From: an uncultured Mailhella sp.
GTDB lineage: Bacteria > Desulfobacterota > Desulfovibrionia > Desulfovibrionales > Desulfovibrionaceae
Assembly: GCA_944324625.1 (NCBI GenBank)
Contig: CALUWZ010000010.1
Coordinates: 1-20,624 of the forward strand
Length of the DNA stretch: 20,624 nt
Reading direction: 5' to 3'
Shown here: one piece after another, positions 7,892 through 14,687 of the stretch
Layout: every line of letters begins with the position of its first letter
Position numbering within the stretch: the first letter of the stretch is position 1
Position numbers and translations under genes: made by a program
Notes under the pieces: model-generated
Told to the model about the DNA's origin: nothing
Seen by the model: the letters and a program-made list of their open reading frames with translations, nothing else
Database searches by the model: none

Positions 7892-7898
7892 TTGACAA
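7870..7898 (-). promoter_or_regulatory. Putative promoter of endonuclease Q
   Basis: The minus strand has TTGTCA (7893-7898), a 17-base spacer and TATACT (7870-7875), which places the start near 7863 and gives a leader of about 20 bases. Its -10 box and that of the opposite promoter form an inverted repeat, AGTATA and TATACT, ten bases apart. Confidence 0.6.
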
Positions 7899-7945
7899 TA
7901 CTTTTTATGGCACTTTGTGAAAAATATAGGTGCTTTTGGGGATTT

Positions 7946-8713
7946 ATGGATTTTTATCAGCCTGAAGGAAGTTATCGTTTCAGTTCGGATGCCGTATGTG
8001 CTGCCCGTTTTGCGTGTTCGCTCATCACGGCTGAAATGGAAAAAAAATCTGTCCGGAAAAAATATCTGATCATGGACATTGGCTGCGGCTGCGGTGTCAT
8101 CGGCATATTGGTTCTGCAGTTCTTTAAGGAATTGTATCCCAGTCTGTATCCGTATCTGCAGGTTATAGGCGTGGAAAAAGAAGAAGCCCTTTATCAGGCC
8201 GCCAAATACAATGCCAAAATTTTCGGGCATGAAAAAAATTATTTTGCTTTTCAAACGGATATCGCAAGAGCCGAAAGCGTGGGGCTTGTGCAGAAATTTG
8301 CCCTTGAAACGGTTTTGCTGGACAGATTGCCGGAAATGCTGGCAAAAGACGGCGGAGAACTGAAAAATCCGCGCATGTTTGACATGGTCATTACCAATCC
8401 TCCGTGGTACAGGGCCGAAAGCAAGCTGCACAGCGTTTCAGCCCTGCGCAATACGGCGCTTTTCGGCAGTGAAGATGTTTTGCAGACGTTTTTTTCTTTC
8501 GGAGAAAAATTTTTAAAGAAAAATTCGTCATTGCTGACTGTGGCAAAAACAGCCTGTTTTATGGAATTTTTGCAGGCTTTTCCCAAAAGCGTGCAGCCCG
8601 TTGCCATGCAGCCCGTGTATAAAACTATGCAGGATAAGGCTGTTTTTTTTGTTTTGCAGGGAAAATACCAGAGCAGGGCAGTTTTTGAAGTTACGGCGCC
8701 TGTGAGCCTGTAG
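7946..8713 (+). CDS. tRNA1(Val) adenine-N6 methyltransferase-like protein (TrmN6/YfiC family)
   Basis: This 255-residue S-adenosylmethionine-dependent methyltransferase has motif I DIGCGCG at 44-50 and the amino-methyltransferase motif IV NPPW at 151-154. The opening YQPEGSYRFSSDAV corresponds to the start of TrmN6-type enzymes, which methylate A37 of valine tRNA. An RNA or protein N-methyltransferase of related type cannot be excluded. Open frame extends upstream to 7892, with an ATG at 7907 also possible. I prefer the ATG at 7946 because it places the family motif at the N-terminus, has G-rich AGGTG and GGGG stretches upstream, and follows the predicted transcription start by about 48 bases. 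It is the first gene of a three-gene operon. Confidence 0.82.
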   Translation: MDFYQPEGSYRFSSDAVCAARFACSLITAEMEKKSVRKKYLIMDIGCGCGVIGILVLQFFKELYPSLYPYLQVIGVEKEEALYQAAKYNAKIFGHEKNYFAFQTDIARAESVGLVQKFALETVLLDRLPEMLAKDGGELKNPRMFDMVITNPPWYRAESKLHSVSALRNTALFGSEDVLQTFFSFGEKFLKKNSSLLTVAKTACFMEFLQAFPKSVQPVAMQPVYKTMQDKAVFFVLQGKYQSRAVFEVTAPVSL

Positions 8714-8721
8714 GAGGATGT

Positions 8722-9504
8722 ATGCAGGAAAATTTACGGAAAATAACGGCTGTTCCCCGTGTGCATGAAGAATTTTCGGCGCAGTGTCCTGCGGAGATTT
8801 CAGACAGTGCTGAAATTTTTGTGCTTGATCCCACTCAGCAGAGCGGAAAATCCTATGCCGTTCAGCCTCCTTTTGTATGGAACGCGGCCTATGCCCGCCA
8901 GTTTTTGGCTGATCTGCAGGCAAGCACGGGCGAACTTGCAAAGGACAGCAAAAATACAGTGCTGGACATGCTCAGTTATCAATATTCCCCTGCGCCGCAG
9001 ATGGACAGTGCAGAACAGGCGGCTTTGGCCCGCTTTGCGGGAAAAAGCATTGTCAAAAGCGCACGGGATGAGGCTTGGGAGCTTGGCCAGCGCATGCTTC
9101 TTATTGCGTATCACAATGAAAATCTGTATTTGGAGCTTGGCAGGGTCAATGAAAAATTTTCTGTCCAGCAGGCAAAGCTTAAAACCTTGCTTGACGAAAA
9201 CGAGCATGTTGCGCAGGCCTCTTACGGGGCGGACGACATGCTCATACACTGGAAACAGCTTTTGCCTGCTTTTGTGCTGTTTTGTCAGGATGCTGATGCT
9301 TTTTGGGTTACGGACAAAACCATGGCGGATGACATAGCCTCACTTGGTGCGTTTATGGGACAAAAGGGCGCATGCAGGCAGTATGTTCTGACCAAGGAAC
9401 AAATTCGTGAATATCTGCCGAACAGTTTTAAACCTTTCTGTGATAAAGAACAGTATCTTTTTTTGCTTGAATATGCGGCGGATAAAGGAGAAACGGAAAA
9501 ATAA
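8722..9504 (+). CDS. Conserved-looking protein of unknown function
   Basis: I do not recognise this 260-residue protein. It has no signal peptide or membrane segment, so it is probably cytoplasmic. The N-terminal third is rich in polar residues. A helical central part (about residues 100-165, including ARDEAWELGQRMLLIAYHNENLYLELG) could form a coiled coil. The C-terminal part is mixed helix and sheet with aromatic-rich patches (DADAFWVTDK, EQYLFLLEYAADK). The gene is clearly real: it has an optimal AGGAGG ribosome-binding site, starts 8 bases after the methyltransferase stop, and its stop overlaps the next ATG (TAATG). The operon suggests co-production with a tRNA-modification-like enzyme and a phosphatase, but its role is open. 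Confidence 0.85.
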   Translation: MQENLRKITAVPRVHEEFSAQCPAEISDSAEIFVLDPTQQSGKSYAVQPPFVWNAAYARQFLADLQASTGELAKDSKNTVLDMLSYQYSPAPQMDSAEQAALARFAGKSIVKSARDEAWELGQRMLLIAYHNENLYLELGRVNEKFSVQQAKLKTLLDENEHVAQASYGADDMLIHWKQLLPAFVLFCQDADAFWVTDKTMADDIASLGAFMGQKGACRQYVLTKEQIREYLPNSFKPFCDKEQYLFLLEYAADKGETEK

Positions 9505-10208
9505 TGGAACAACAATGCTTAGAAACGGCCCTGCTCACGGAATTTATTGAAGAACAGTGCAAAGGAGCACCCAAGGGCATAATTTTTGACTGTGACGGCG
9601 TGCTCATAGATTCCTGCGAAGCCAATATGCTTTTTTACAATACGGTAAGAAGAAAGCTCGGTCTGCCCGATCTTACGCCGGAACAGCGCGAATACTGCCA
9701 GATGAGCACTGCCGCACAGGCTTTGGAATATATTACGCCCATGCCCCTGCGTTCCGCCATGGCGGAAGTTGTGCGCGGCATGTCCTATGCCCGTGACATT
9801 GAGCCCATGATTCAGGCGTCCGAACATGTGGTGGCCATGCTCAGGGCTTTGAAAGGAAAATTTCATCTCGGCGTGCACACCAACAGGACAGGCCCCCTTG
9901 ATTATATGTTCAGCCGATTGGAAATGAACGGCTTTTTTGATCCTGTGATGACAGTTATGTACTGCGAGCCGAAGCCTTCGCCCGACGGAGCACTGAAAAT
10001 TCTTTCCATGTGGAATGCAAAGCCCCATGAAGTTTTGTTTGTGGGCGACAGCCTTATGGACATGAAGGCGGCAAAGGCAGCGGAAATTCCGTTTCTTTCC
10101 TACCGCAATGACAAAATCATGGAAAAAGGAACCTGCTGTGATTTTTCTCATTTGGAGAAAGCTTTGCTGACCCTGAAACAGGAAAATGAACCGTGTGATT
10201 TAAAATAA
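9504..10208 (+). CDS. HAD superfamily hydrolase, phosphoglycolate phosphatase-like
   Basis: This 234-residue phosphatase has all four HAD motifs: the nucleophile DCDGV at 29-33 (Asp29, Asp31), the threonine of motif II in HTNRTG (Thr126), the motif III lysine in EPKPSPD (Lys157), and GDSLMD at 181-186 (Asp182, Asp186) for magnesium. The helical cap between motifs I and II is of the Gph/PgmB type, so the substrate is probably a small phosphorylated metabolite such as 2-phosphoglycolate. It cannot be read from sequence. An N-terminal extension of about 24 residues precedes motif I. The start ATG shares one base with the upstream stop, so translation is coupled. It is the last gene of the methyltransferase operon; no clear terminator follows. 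Confidence 0.9.
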   Translation: MEQQCLETALLTEFIEEQCKGAPKGIIFDCDGVLIDSCEANMLFYNTVRRKLGLPDLTPEQREYCQMSTAAQALEYITPMPLRSAMAEVVRGMSYARDIEPMIQASEHVVAMLRALKGKFHLGVHTNRTGPLDYMFSRLEMNGFFDPVMTVMYCEPKPSPDGALKILSMWNAKPHEVLFVGDSLMDMKAAKAAEIPFLSYRNDKIMEKGTCCDFSHLEKALLTLKQENEPCDLK

Positions 10209-10322
10209 CTTTTTTCTTTACAATTGCCGAAAAATCCTGTAAAGGTGACTGGATTTTAGTTGTCGAACAGCTCAGAACGCCCGAGGATGGCCGAGTGCGT
10301 TTTGGCTGTAAAGGGAGGAACC

Positions 10323-10685
10323 TTGACACCTGATGATTTGGAATTCTTTAAAAAACTGCTGGATCAAATGCTTGTGGAAGCCCAGCAGAACGGCGATTCA
10401 ACTCTTGAAGATCTGACCGACAGTCCCAGCAGCTATGCCGATCCCACGGACAGGGCATCTGTGGAGTCTGACCGTTCGTTTACTCTGCGCATCCGTGACA
10501 GGGAACGCCGTCTTATCCATAAAATATATGAAGCTCAGCAGCGCATTGAAAGCGGTACGTACGGTATCTGCGAAGAATGCGGTGAAGAAATCGGCATTGC
10601 CCGTCTGAAAGCCCGTCCGGTAACAACCCTGTGCGTGGACTGCAAGGCCCGTCAGGAAGAAGGCGAAGATATTCAGGGAAGCTGA
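10323..10685 (+). CDS. dksA: DksA/TraR family zinc-finger transcription factor
   Basis: DksA binds the secondary channel of RNA polymerase and, with ppGpp, adjusts rRNA and amino-acid promoters. The 120-residue form chosen here starts at TTG 10323, which has GGGAGG four bases upstream and gives the length usual for short DksA proteins. An in-frame frame opens earlier (TTG 10260, ATG 10287) but lacks proper ribosome-binding sites. Key features are the coiled-coil tip DPTDRA with Asp40, Asp43 and Ala45, which matches the functional DxxDxA of E. coli DksA, and the C-terminal zinc finger with Cys83, Cys86, Cys104 and Cys107. It is followed by a strong terminator. The 114-base leader region upstream shows only poor promoter candidates, such as TTTACA-15-TGTAAA at 10217-10243. 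Confidence 0.93.
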   Translation: MTPDDLEFFKKLLDQMLVEAQQNGDSTLEDLTDSPSSYADPTDRASVESDRSFTLRIRDRERRLIHKIYEAQQRIESGTYGICEECGEEIGIARLKARPVTTLCVDCKARQEEGEDIQGS

Positions 10686-10700
10686 TTGTTTTTAGATATA

Positions 10701-10736
10701 TTGCCCTTTTATTTCGGTAAAAGGGCAATTTTTTTT
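10701..10736 (+). terminator. Strong intrinsic terminator after dksA
   Basis: TTGCCCTTTT (10701-10710) pairs perfectly with AAAAGGGCAA (10719-10728) around the loop ATTTCGGT, followed by eight T residues (10729-10736). The T run ends only 11 bases before the ATG of the next gene. Confidence 0.92.
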
Positions 10737-10747
10737 ATGAGGCAAGC

Positions 10748-12682
10748 ATGGACGCACATCTTTTCCGCCGTTTCTGCGATGATGTTCTGCCTGCCCTTAT
10801 CGGGTGCAGAATAGAAAAAATTTATCGGACAGCCGAAGGGACTGTTACGTTTTCCCTGTACGGGCTCGGCAAAATATGGCAGCGCAGCGGCTTGCCTTCC
10901 TATGATTTTTCCGCACAAAAATATTATCTTACGTATAAGGAAGGCAGGGACGCTTTTCTTTTTCTCAGCCACGGCAGGGTTTCGGCTTCCGGCGAGCCGC
11001 CTGCATTCATTATGCGCCTGCGCAAATATCTGGCAGGCCGTCACATAAAAAGTGCTTATGCGGATTGGATTCGCCGCAAAATTATTCTGGAAGTGCAGGA
11101 TGTTTGGCTGAGCCTTGACCTGCGCGGCGGTCTTGATCTGCATTTTGCCTGCCCCGAAGGAGCAATTTTTTCTCCGAAAAACGCTGAAAATCAATCGGCG
11201 GGGATTTTGCCCGAAAACAGGGCGGATACAGAAGGAACAGGACTGAATGCAGCTTTTGGGGAAAGTCTGCAGGATTGTGAAACCGAAAATACGGCCGAAC
11301 GCGTGTATCTGGATTTTGAAGATTCCTACCGTATGGAACCAGCCTTGTCAGACAAAGATTTTTCCTCTTATTGGCCTGATTTTTCTGAACTTTCTTCTCT
11401 TTCGCCGAACAGTGCGCAAAACAGTGCCGATGTGTGGAAAAAATATCCCGTGCTGACGCCGCTTCTGCGCAAAACCCTGCCTTATCTCTGCGCTGAGGAA
11501 CAGGCGTCCCTGTATGCCGATCTGCAGTTCGGAGGCGGTGACGTGTTTGTGTATACGCAGAACGGCAGGGCTTTGAAAATCAACCAGTCGGTTGAAAACA
11601 ATCCGCTCGCTTTTGCGCAGAGCAATGATAAATTTTTTGTCAGCGCGTGGAAAATACCGCAGGAGCTTTTGCGGTCCATGGGCTATGACCGCAATACGCG
11701 GGAACTTGTTTTTGAAAATGCCGTGGACGCCCTGCTTTTTGTGGGCGATATGGTTTTGGCGAAACTGCAGAAGCAGAATGCCGGCCAAAACATAAAGCAG
11801 CTGCAGTCACAGCTGAAACGCCTGACCCGTCTGTCTCTCAAGCTGGAGGAGGAAGAAACACGGCTCACCCGTCTTTTTTCCATGAAAGAGGATGCCCTTT
11901 TGCTGCAGGCCAATTTATACAGTTTCAAGCCCGAAGAGCGGCATGGGGAAGCAAGGGTTTTTGATTATGAGGGAAAAGAACGCGTAATTCAGCTGGATAA
12001 AGCAAAAACCGTGCGCGAAAACATGGAAAATTATTTTCATGCGGCGGACAGGGGCAAGAGAGGCCTTGAATATTTGGAGCGGCGCAGGCAGGAATTGGAA
12101 TTTGAAAAGCAAAATCTGCTGAACAGAATGTGGGAAGAAGACGCAGGCGCAGGCATAAAAGAACCCAAACAAAAGCCCGTGAAAAAGCAGGAAACGGATT
12201 ACGGTCTTTTGGGCAAAATGAAAAATGTCAACAACAAGGCGAAATTTGCCAGACAGGAACCCGCCAAAAAGGAAAATGCCAAAATATTGAGCAAATACCC
12301 GAAGGAAGTTCAGATTTTCCGCAGTTCCGACGGTTTTATGATTTTGCGCGGGCGCGACACCAAGGGCAACGGCCTTGCGCTTAAAATGGCGTCATCTTAT
12401 GATGTTTGGGTGCATATCGCAGAGGGGACGTCCGCCCATGTTATTATCAAGCGCGACCATGCCAAGCAGGAAATTCCTCCGCAGACCATGCAGGAGGCAG
12501 GGGCGCTTGCTTTGCTGAAAAGCCGCGCCAAAACAGAGGACAGCGGCCTTGTGCAGTTCAGTTATGCCAAATACATACGCCCCATGAAAAATGCCGGACA
12601 GGGCATGGTGCATGTGGATAAAAGCGAAGGCACGTATCAGGTGAAAATCCGTCCTGAGTATGAGGAAATTTTAAAAATATAG
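10748..12682 (+). CDS. rqcH: NFACT family protein, RqcH-like ribosome quality control factor
   Basis: RqcH binds stalled 50S subunits and recruits alanyl-tRNA to add C-terminal Ala tails to stuck chains. The 644-residue protein shows the family order: an NFACT-N domain (about 1-140, with RLRKYLAGRHI at 90-100), a variable low-complexity insert (about 145-215), a middle domain and a long coiled coil (about 335-460). The coiled coil includes VIQLDKAKTVRENMENYF, and the C-terminal NFACT-R domain (about 515-640) includes VWVHIAEGTSAHVII. At the place where B. subtilis RqcH, as I recall it, has the functional Asp-Arg pair, this protein has Arg109-Arg110. The start ATG has GAGG five bases upstream. 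The dksA terminator sits directly before it, and no promoter of its own is visible. Confidence 0.88.
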   Translation: MDAHLFRRFCDDVLPALIGCRIEKIYRTAEGTVTFSLYGLGKIWQRSGLPSYDFSAQKYYLTYKEGRDAFLFLSHGRVSASGEPPAFIMRLRKYLAGRHIKSAYADWIRRKIILEVQDVWLSLDLRGGLDLHFACPEGAIFSPKNAENQSAGILPENRADTEGTGLNAAFGESLQDCETENTAERVYLDFEDSYRMEPALSDKDFSSYWPDFSELSSLSPNSAQNSADVWKKYPVLTPLLRKTLPYLCAEEQASLYADLQFGGGDVFVYTQNGRALKINQSVENNPLAFAQSNDKFFVSAWKIPQELLRSMGYDRNTRELVFENAVDALLFVGDMVLAKLQKQNAGQNIKQLQSQLKRLTRLSLKLEEEETRLTRLFSMKEDALLLQANLYSFKPEERHGEARVFDYEGKERVIQLDKAKTVRENMENYFHAADRGKRGLEYLERRRQELEFEKQNLLNRMWEEDAGAGIKEPKQKPVKKQETDYGLLGKMKNVNNKAKFARQEPAKKENAKILSKYPKEVQIFRSSDGFMILRGRDTKGNGLALKMASSYDVWVHIAEGTSAHVIIKRDHAKQEIPPQTMQEAGALALLKSRAKTEDSGLVQFSYAKYIRPMKNAGQGMVHVDKSEGTYQVKIRPEYEEILKI

Positions 12683-12773
12683 CCGGCGGGCTGTTTGTTT
12701 TTTGCTGCCGCGCGTTTCGGAACGGAAAAAAATATTTAATCCGCAGGGCAAAAGCTGTCCGCAAGAATCACAG

Positions 12774-12809
12774 ATGCAAAAAGCACGGAATGTTCCGTGC
12801 TTTTTGCAT
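12774..12809. terminator. Bidirectional intrinsic terminator, 17-base perfect arms
   Basis: The arms 12774-12790 and 12793-12809 are perfect complements separated by TG. Each arm has a GC-richer core (GCACGGAA and TTCCGTGC) flanked by A5 and T5, so it can work for the NFACT gene on the plus strand and the flavodoxin-like gene on the minus strand. Confidence 0.9.
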
Positions 12810-12849
12810 GGAAAATATGTTGGCTGCGTCAATTGGCCGTGCGGCGGTT

Positions 12850-13338
12850 TCAGCTGAAAATTTCCGTCATTTGTTCGGCCATTCTTTTGCCGTACAGGCA
12901 AAAAAGTTCCGTGTAGGCGCCGAGGCTGTCTGAAATGGCAACAGGGCCGAGGTGGATGACGGGCATGCCTTTTGCCTGACCGCTTGAATAGACCATCATG
13001 CCGTCAACCATAAGGTGGGTTAAAATGCATTGTATGGCAAGGTCGGCTCCTCCGTGCACAAAGGCTGCCGTGGCATAAGCTCCGCCAAGCTTTCCTGCCA
13101 CGTTCAGTTTGACAGGTTCTGTTTCAAGCCATGCTTTCATTGCTGCGGATAAGGAGCCGTTATATGTTGGAGAACCGAAAATTACGGCTTTGCTTTCTTT
13201 GACAAAATCTTGGTCAATGTTGCTGATTGAAAATGCCTTGGCTTCCACGCCTTCTGTTTCCTGCGCCCCTTTGACAATGCATTCGGCCATTTTTGCGGTG
13301 TTTCCCGTTTTGGAATCATAAATTACGGACAGTTTCAT
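12850..13338 (-). CDS. Flavodoxin-like NAD(P)H:quinone oxidoreductase (WrbA-like fold)
   Basis: This 162-residue flavoprotein has the FMN phosphate loop SKTGNT at 9-14 and the isoalloxazine loop GSPTYNGSLSAAMKAWLE at about 55-72. Together these place it in the flavodoxin/WrbA-type FMN family. It is shorter than WrbA (about 200) and lacks a nitroreductase or azoreductase signature. It may act as a quinone or electrophile reductase or as an electron carrier; the sequence alone does not decide. The start ATG has AAAGGA with a 7-base spacer. It is transcribed away from an HxlR regulator, and such pairs commonly form an inducible redox or electrophile response. The predicted promoter at 13396-13423 starts transcription inside the palindrome at 13367-13393. 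Confidence 0.85.
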   Translation of the reverse strand: MKLSVIYDSKTGNTAKMAECIVKGAQETEGVEAKAFSISNIDQDFVKESKAVIFGSPTYNGSLSAAMKAWLETEPVKLNVAGKLGGAYATAAFVHGGADLAIQCILTHLMVDGMMVYSSGQAKGMPVIHLGPVAISDSLGAYTELFCLYGKRMAEQMTEIFS

Positions 13339-13350
13339 AGTTTTTTCCTT

Positions 13351-13379
13351 TTGACAGTAAATTTTGTATCAAGTATATT
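13351..13379 (+). promoter_or_regulatory. Putative promoter of the hxlR-type gene
   Basis: TTGACA (13351-13356), 17 bases, TATATT (13374-13379) on the plus strand predicts a start near 13386 and a leader of about 88 bases. The -10 box lies inside the left half of the palindromic operator, so binding there should block transcription. Confidence 0.65.
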
Positions 13380-13393
13380 TTTCATACTTGATA
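13367..13393. promoter_or_regulatory. Palindromic operator, probable HxlR-type regulator binding site
   Basis: TATCAAGTAT (13367-13376) and ATACTTGATA (13384-13393) are perfect 10-base inverted repeats separated by 7 bases. The site overlaps the -10 box of the plus-strand promoter and the predicted start sites of both divergent genes. Winged-helix dimers of the HxlR/MarR type bind such dyads. Binding by the adjacent regulator is inferred from position. Confidence 0.75.
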
Positions 13394-13395
13394 TA

Positions 13396-13423
13396 ATTAT
13401 AGCAAAAAAAGGCGCTTGTGCAA
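13396..13423 (-). promoter_or_regulatory. Putative promoter of the flavodoxin-like gene
   Basis: The minus strand has TTGCAC (13418-13423), a 16-base spacer and a perfect TATAAT (13396-13401). Transcription would start near 13389, inside the palindrome, with a leader of about 50 bases. Confidence 0.6.
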
Positions 13424-13473
13424 GAACGCAGTTTTTTGTTACAAGGTATACTTTTTTATACGCGGGTGAATGT

Positions 13474-13944
13474 ATGGATTTCAAGTTTGAAGAAACGGCT
13501 GGCGGAAAAAAATCTGAAGCTGCGGGGCAAAGTGAAATGATTTGTCCGCTGCGTCTGGTAATGGACATAATCGGAGGAAAGTGGAAGCTGAATATTCTGT
13601 GCCTGCTGAAAGACGGCAGGCCGCTGCGCTATAACCAAATAAAAAAAGGCGTCATGGGAATTACCAATGTTATGCTTGCCAACAGCCTGAAAAGTTTTGA
13701 AGAATACGGCATTGTGCACAGGGAGCAGTATAACGAAGTTCCCGTTCGGGTGGAATATTGCCTGACCCCAAAAGGTTTGGAACTCATAGAGGCGCTGCGC
13801 CTTTTGGAGAGGTTCGGTTCGGGGTATATAAGCCAGTCCGGCCGTTATGAAAGTTACTGCAGGGCTTGTCTGTATTTTGAAGGCGGGCAGAACAAGCCGG
13901 AAACGGCAAAACTGCATTCTGCAGAACAGAAAACCTGCCGCTGA
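13474..13944 (+). CDS. HxlR family winged-helix transcriptional regulator
   Basis: This 156-residue DNA-binding regulator has the HxlR/DUF24 signature. CPLRLVMDIIGGKWKLNILCLL begins with Cys24, at the position of the redox-sensing N-terminal Cys of YodB/HypR-type members. It is followed by LRYNQIKKGVMGITNVMLANSLKSFEEYGIVHR (recognition helix) and the wing VPVRVEYCLTPKG. Further cysteines (Cys43 and a pair in YCRACLYF near the C-terminus) could take part in thiol sensing. The ATG at 13474 has GGGTGA upstream and yields a normal N-terminus; the frame open from 13351 runs through the operator and is rejected. It probably represses itself and the divergent flavodoxin-like gene. The effector is unknown. 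Confidence 0.9.
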   Translation: MDFKFEETAGGKKSEAAGQSEMICPLRLVMDIIGGKWKLNILCLLKDGRPLRYNQIKKGVMGITNVMLANSLKSFEEYGIVHREQYNEVPVRVEYCLTPKGLELIEALRLLERFGSGYISQSGRYESYCRACLYFEGGQNKPETAKLHSAEQKTCR

Positions 13945-13948
13945 CAAA

Positions 13949-13978
13949 AAAAAGAGAAAACAACTGTTTTCTCTTTTT
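13949..13978. terminator. Bidirectional intrinsic terminator between hxlR-type gene and cheW
   Basis: AAAAAGAGAAAACA (13949-13962) and TGTTTTCTCTTTTT (13965-13978) are perfect 14-base complements. The A-rich left end and T5 right end allow use in both directions. It lies between the convergent stops at 13944 and 14006. Confidence 0.8.
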
Positions 13979-14005
13979 GAATATCTTGCTGTTTTATTGA
14001 AAGAT

Positions 14006-14521
14006 TTACTGAACTGTGGGCATGGGCGCTGTTTCGGACATTTCGGAATTGGCGAACAAAAAGCCCATGTTGAGCAGAATCAGCAGCCTGTCGTCCAGCT
14101 TGCCGACTCCTTCGATATATTCGGCACCGACGCCTGCAACAACCGGCGGCGCATTTTCAACGGTATTTGACGGTATGCGCAGCACTTCGGAAACAGAATC
14201 CACCAAAAAGCCCACCAGCTGGTTTTCCCACATCATGACAATGATTCTGGTTTGGTCCGTCTGCTCGACTTCGGGCATGTGGAAGCGTTTTCTGAGGCCC
14301 ACGACGGGAAGGACGCGGCCGCGCAGATTGATGACGCCTTCAATGAAATGCGGCGCATGGGGCACGGGCGTGATCTGCACAAGGCGGATAATTTCACTGA
14401 CAATCAAAATATCAACGGCAAATTCTTCTTCTCCGAGCTTGAAAGTAACCAGCTGCAGAATTTTATTGTCTGCGTCATTGGTTCCAATCGGACTGAGACT
14501 GCTTGCATGTACTTGGCTCAT
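14006..14521 (-). CDS. cheW: Chemotaxis coupling protein CheW
   Basis: CheW joins chemoreceptors to the histidine kinase CheA. The 171-residue protein shows the single-domain family pattern: LVTFKLGEEEFAVDILIVSEI near residues 25-45, the conserved VINLRGRVLPVVGLRKRF at about 64-81, then IIVMMWENQLVGFLVDSVSEVLRI and IEGVGKLDDRLLILLN. The start at 14521 has AAGGGGA in front and is preferred over in-frame codons upstream to 14584, which lie in the untranslated leader. No cheA or receptor gene is next to it, so it is an isolated copy. A promoter at 14627-14654 would give a leader of about 100 bases that contains a 13-base dyad at 14569-14581. Confidence 0.95.
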   Translation of the reverse strand: MSQVHASSLSPIGTNDADNKILQLVTFKLGEEEFAVDILIVSEIIRLVQITPVPHAPHFIEGVINLRGRVLPVVGLRKRFHMPEVEQTDQTRIIVMMWENQLVGFLVDSVSEVLRIPSNTVENAPPVVAGVGAEYIEGVGKLDDRLLILLNMGFLFANSEMSETAPMPTVQ

Positions 14522-14568
14522 AAATATCCCCTTTGAAGAAATTGCATAATTCAAGCTAACCAATACAT

Positions 14569-14581
14569 CGGCAAATTGCCG
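14569..14581. repeat. Short dyad in the cheW leader
   Basis: CGGCAA-A-TTGCCG is a perfect 6+1+6 palindrome lying 48 bases upstream of the cheW start, downstream of the predicted promoter. It could be an operator or a small RNA hairpin; no function can be assigned. Confidence 0.3.
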
Positions 14582-14626
14582 CAAAAGTATAGAGAGGTTT
14601 TGAAAATTTAATTTTTGATTTCCGTC

Positions 14627-14654
14627 AGTGTATCAGAAACAGGCTGTGCGTCAA
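14627..14654 (-). promoter_or_regulatory. Putative extended -10 promoter of cheW
   Basis: The minus strand has TTGACG (14649-14654), a 16-base spacer and TACACT (14627-14632). The -10 box is preceded by TGA, giving an extended -10 element. It lies in the gap after the RNase J stop, so cheW can be transcribed independently. Confidence 0.55.
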
Positions 14655-14687
14655 GGTTTTTGCATTTTTGTGCTTGGGTGCGCAAAA

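Noticed and set aside
10260..10322. Longer DksA starting at TTG 10260 or ATG 10287
   Set aside because: Neither codon has a properly spaced ribosome-binding site, while TTG 10323 has GGGAGG and gives the usual 120-residue protein.
13351..13473. N-terminal extension of the HxlR regulator
   Set aside because: It would translate the -35 box and the palindromic operator; the ATG at 13474 gives the normal family length.
14560..14592. FliA-type (sigma-28) promoter for cheW, GCCGATGT on the minus strand
   Set aside because: The -10-like box is close to consensus but the element 15 bases upstream reads TATA rather than TAAA, and a better sigma-70 promoter exists at 14627-14654.
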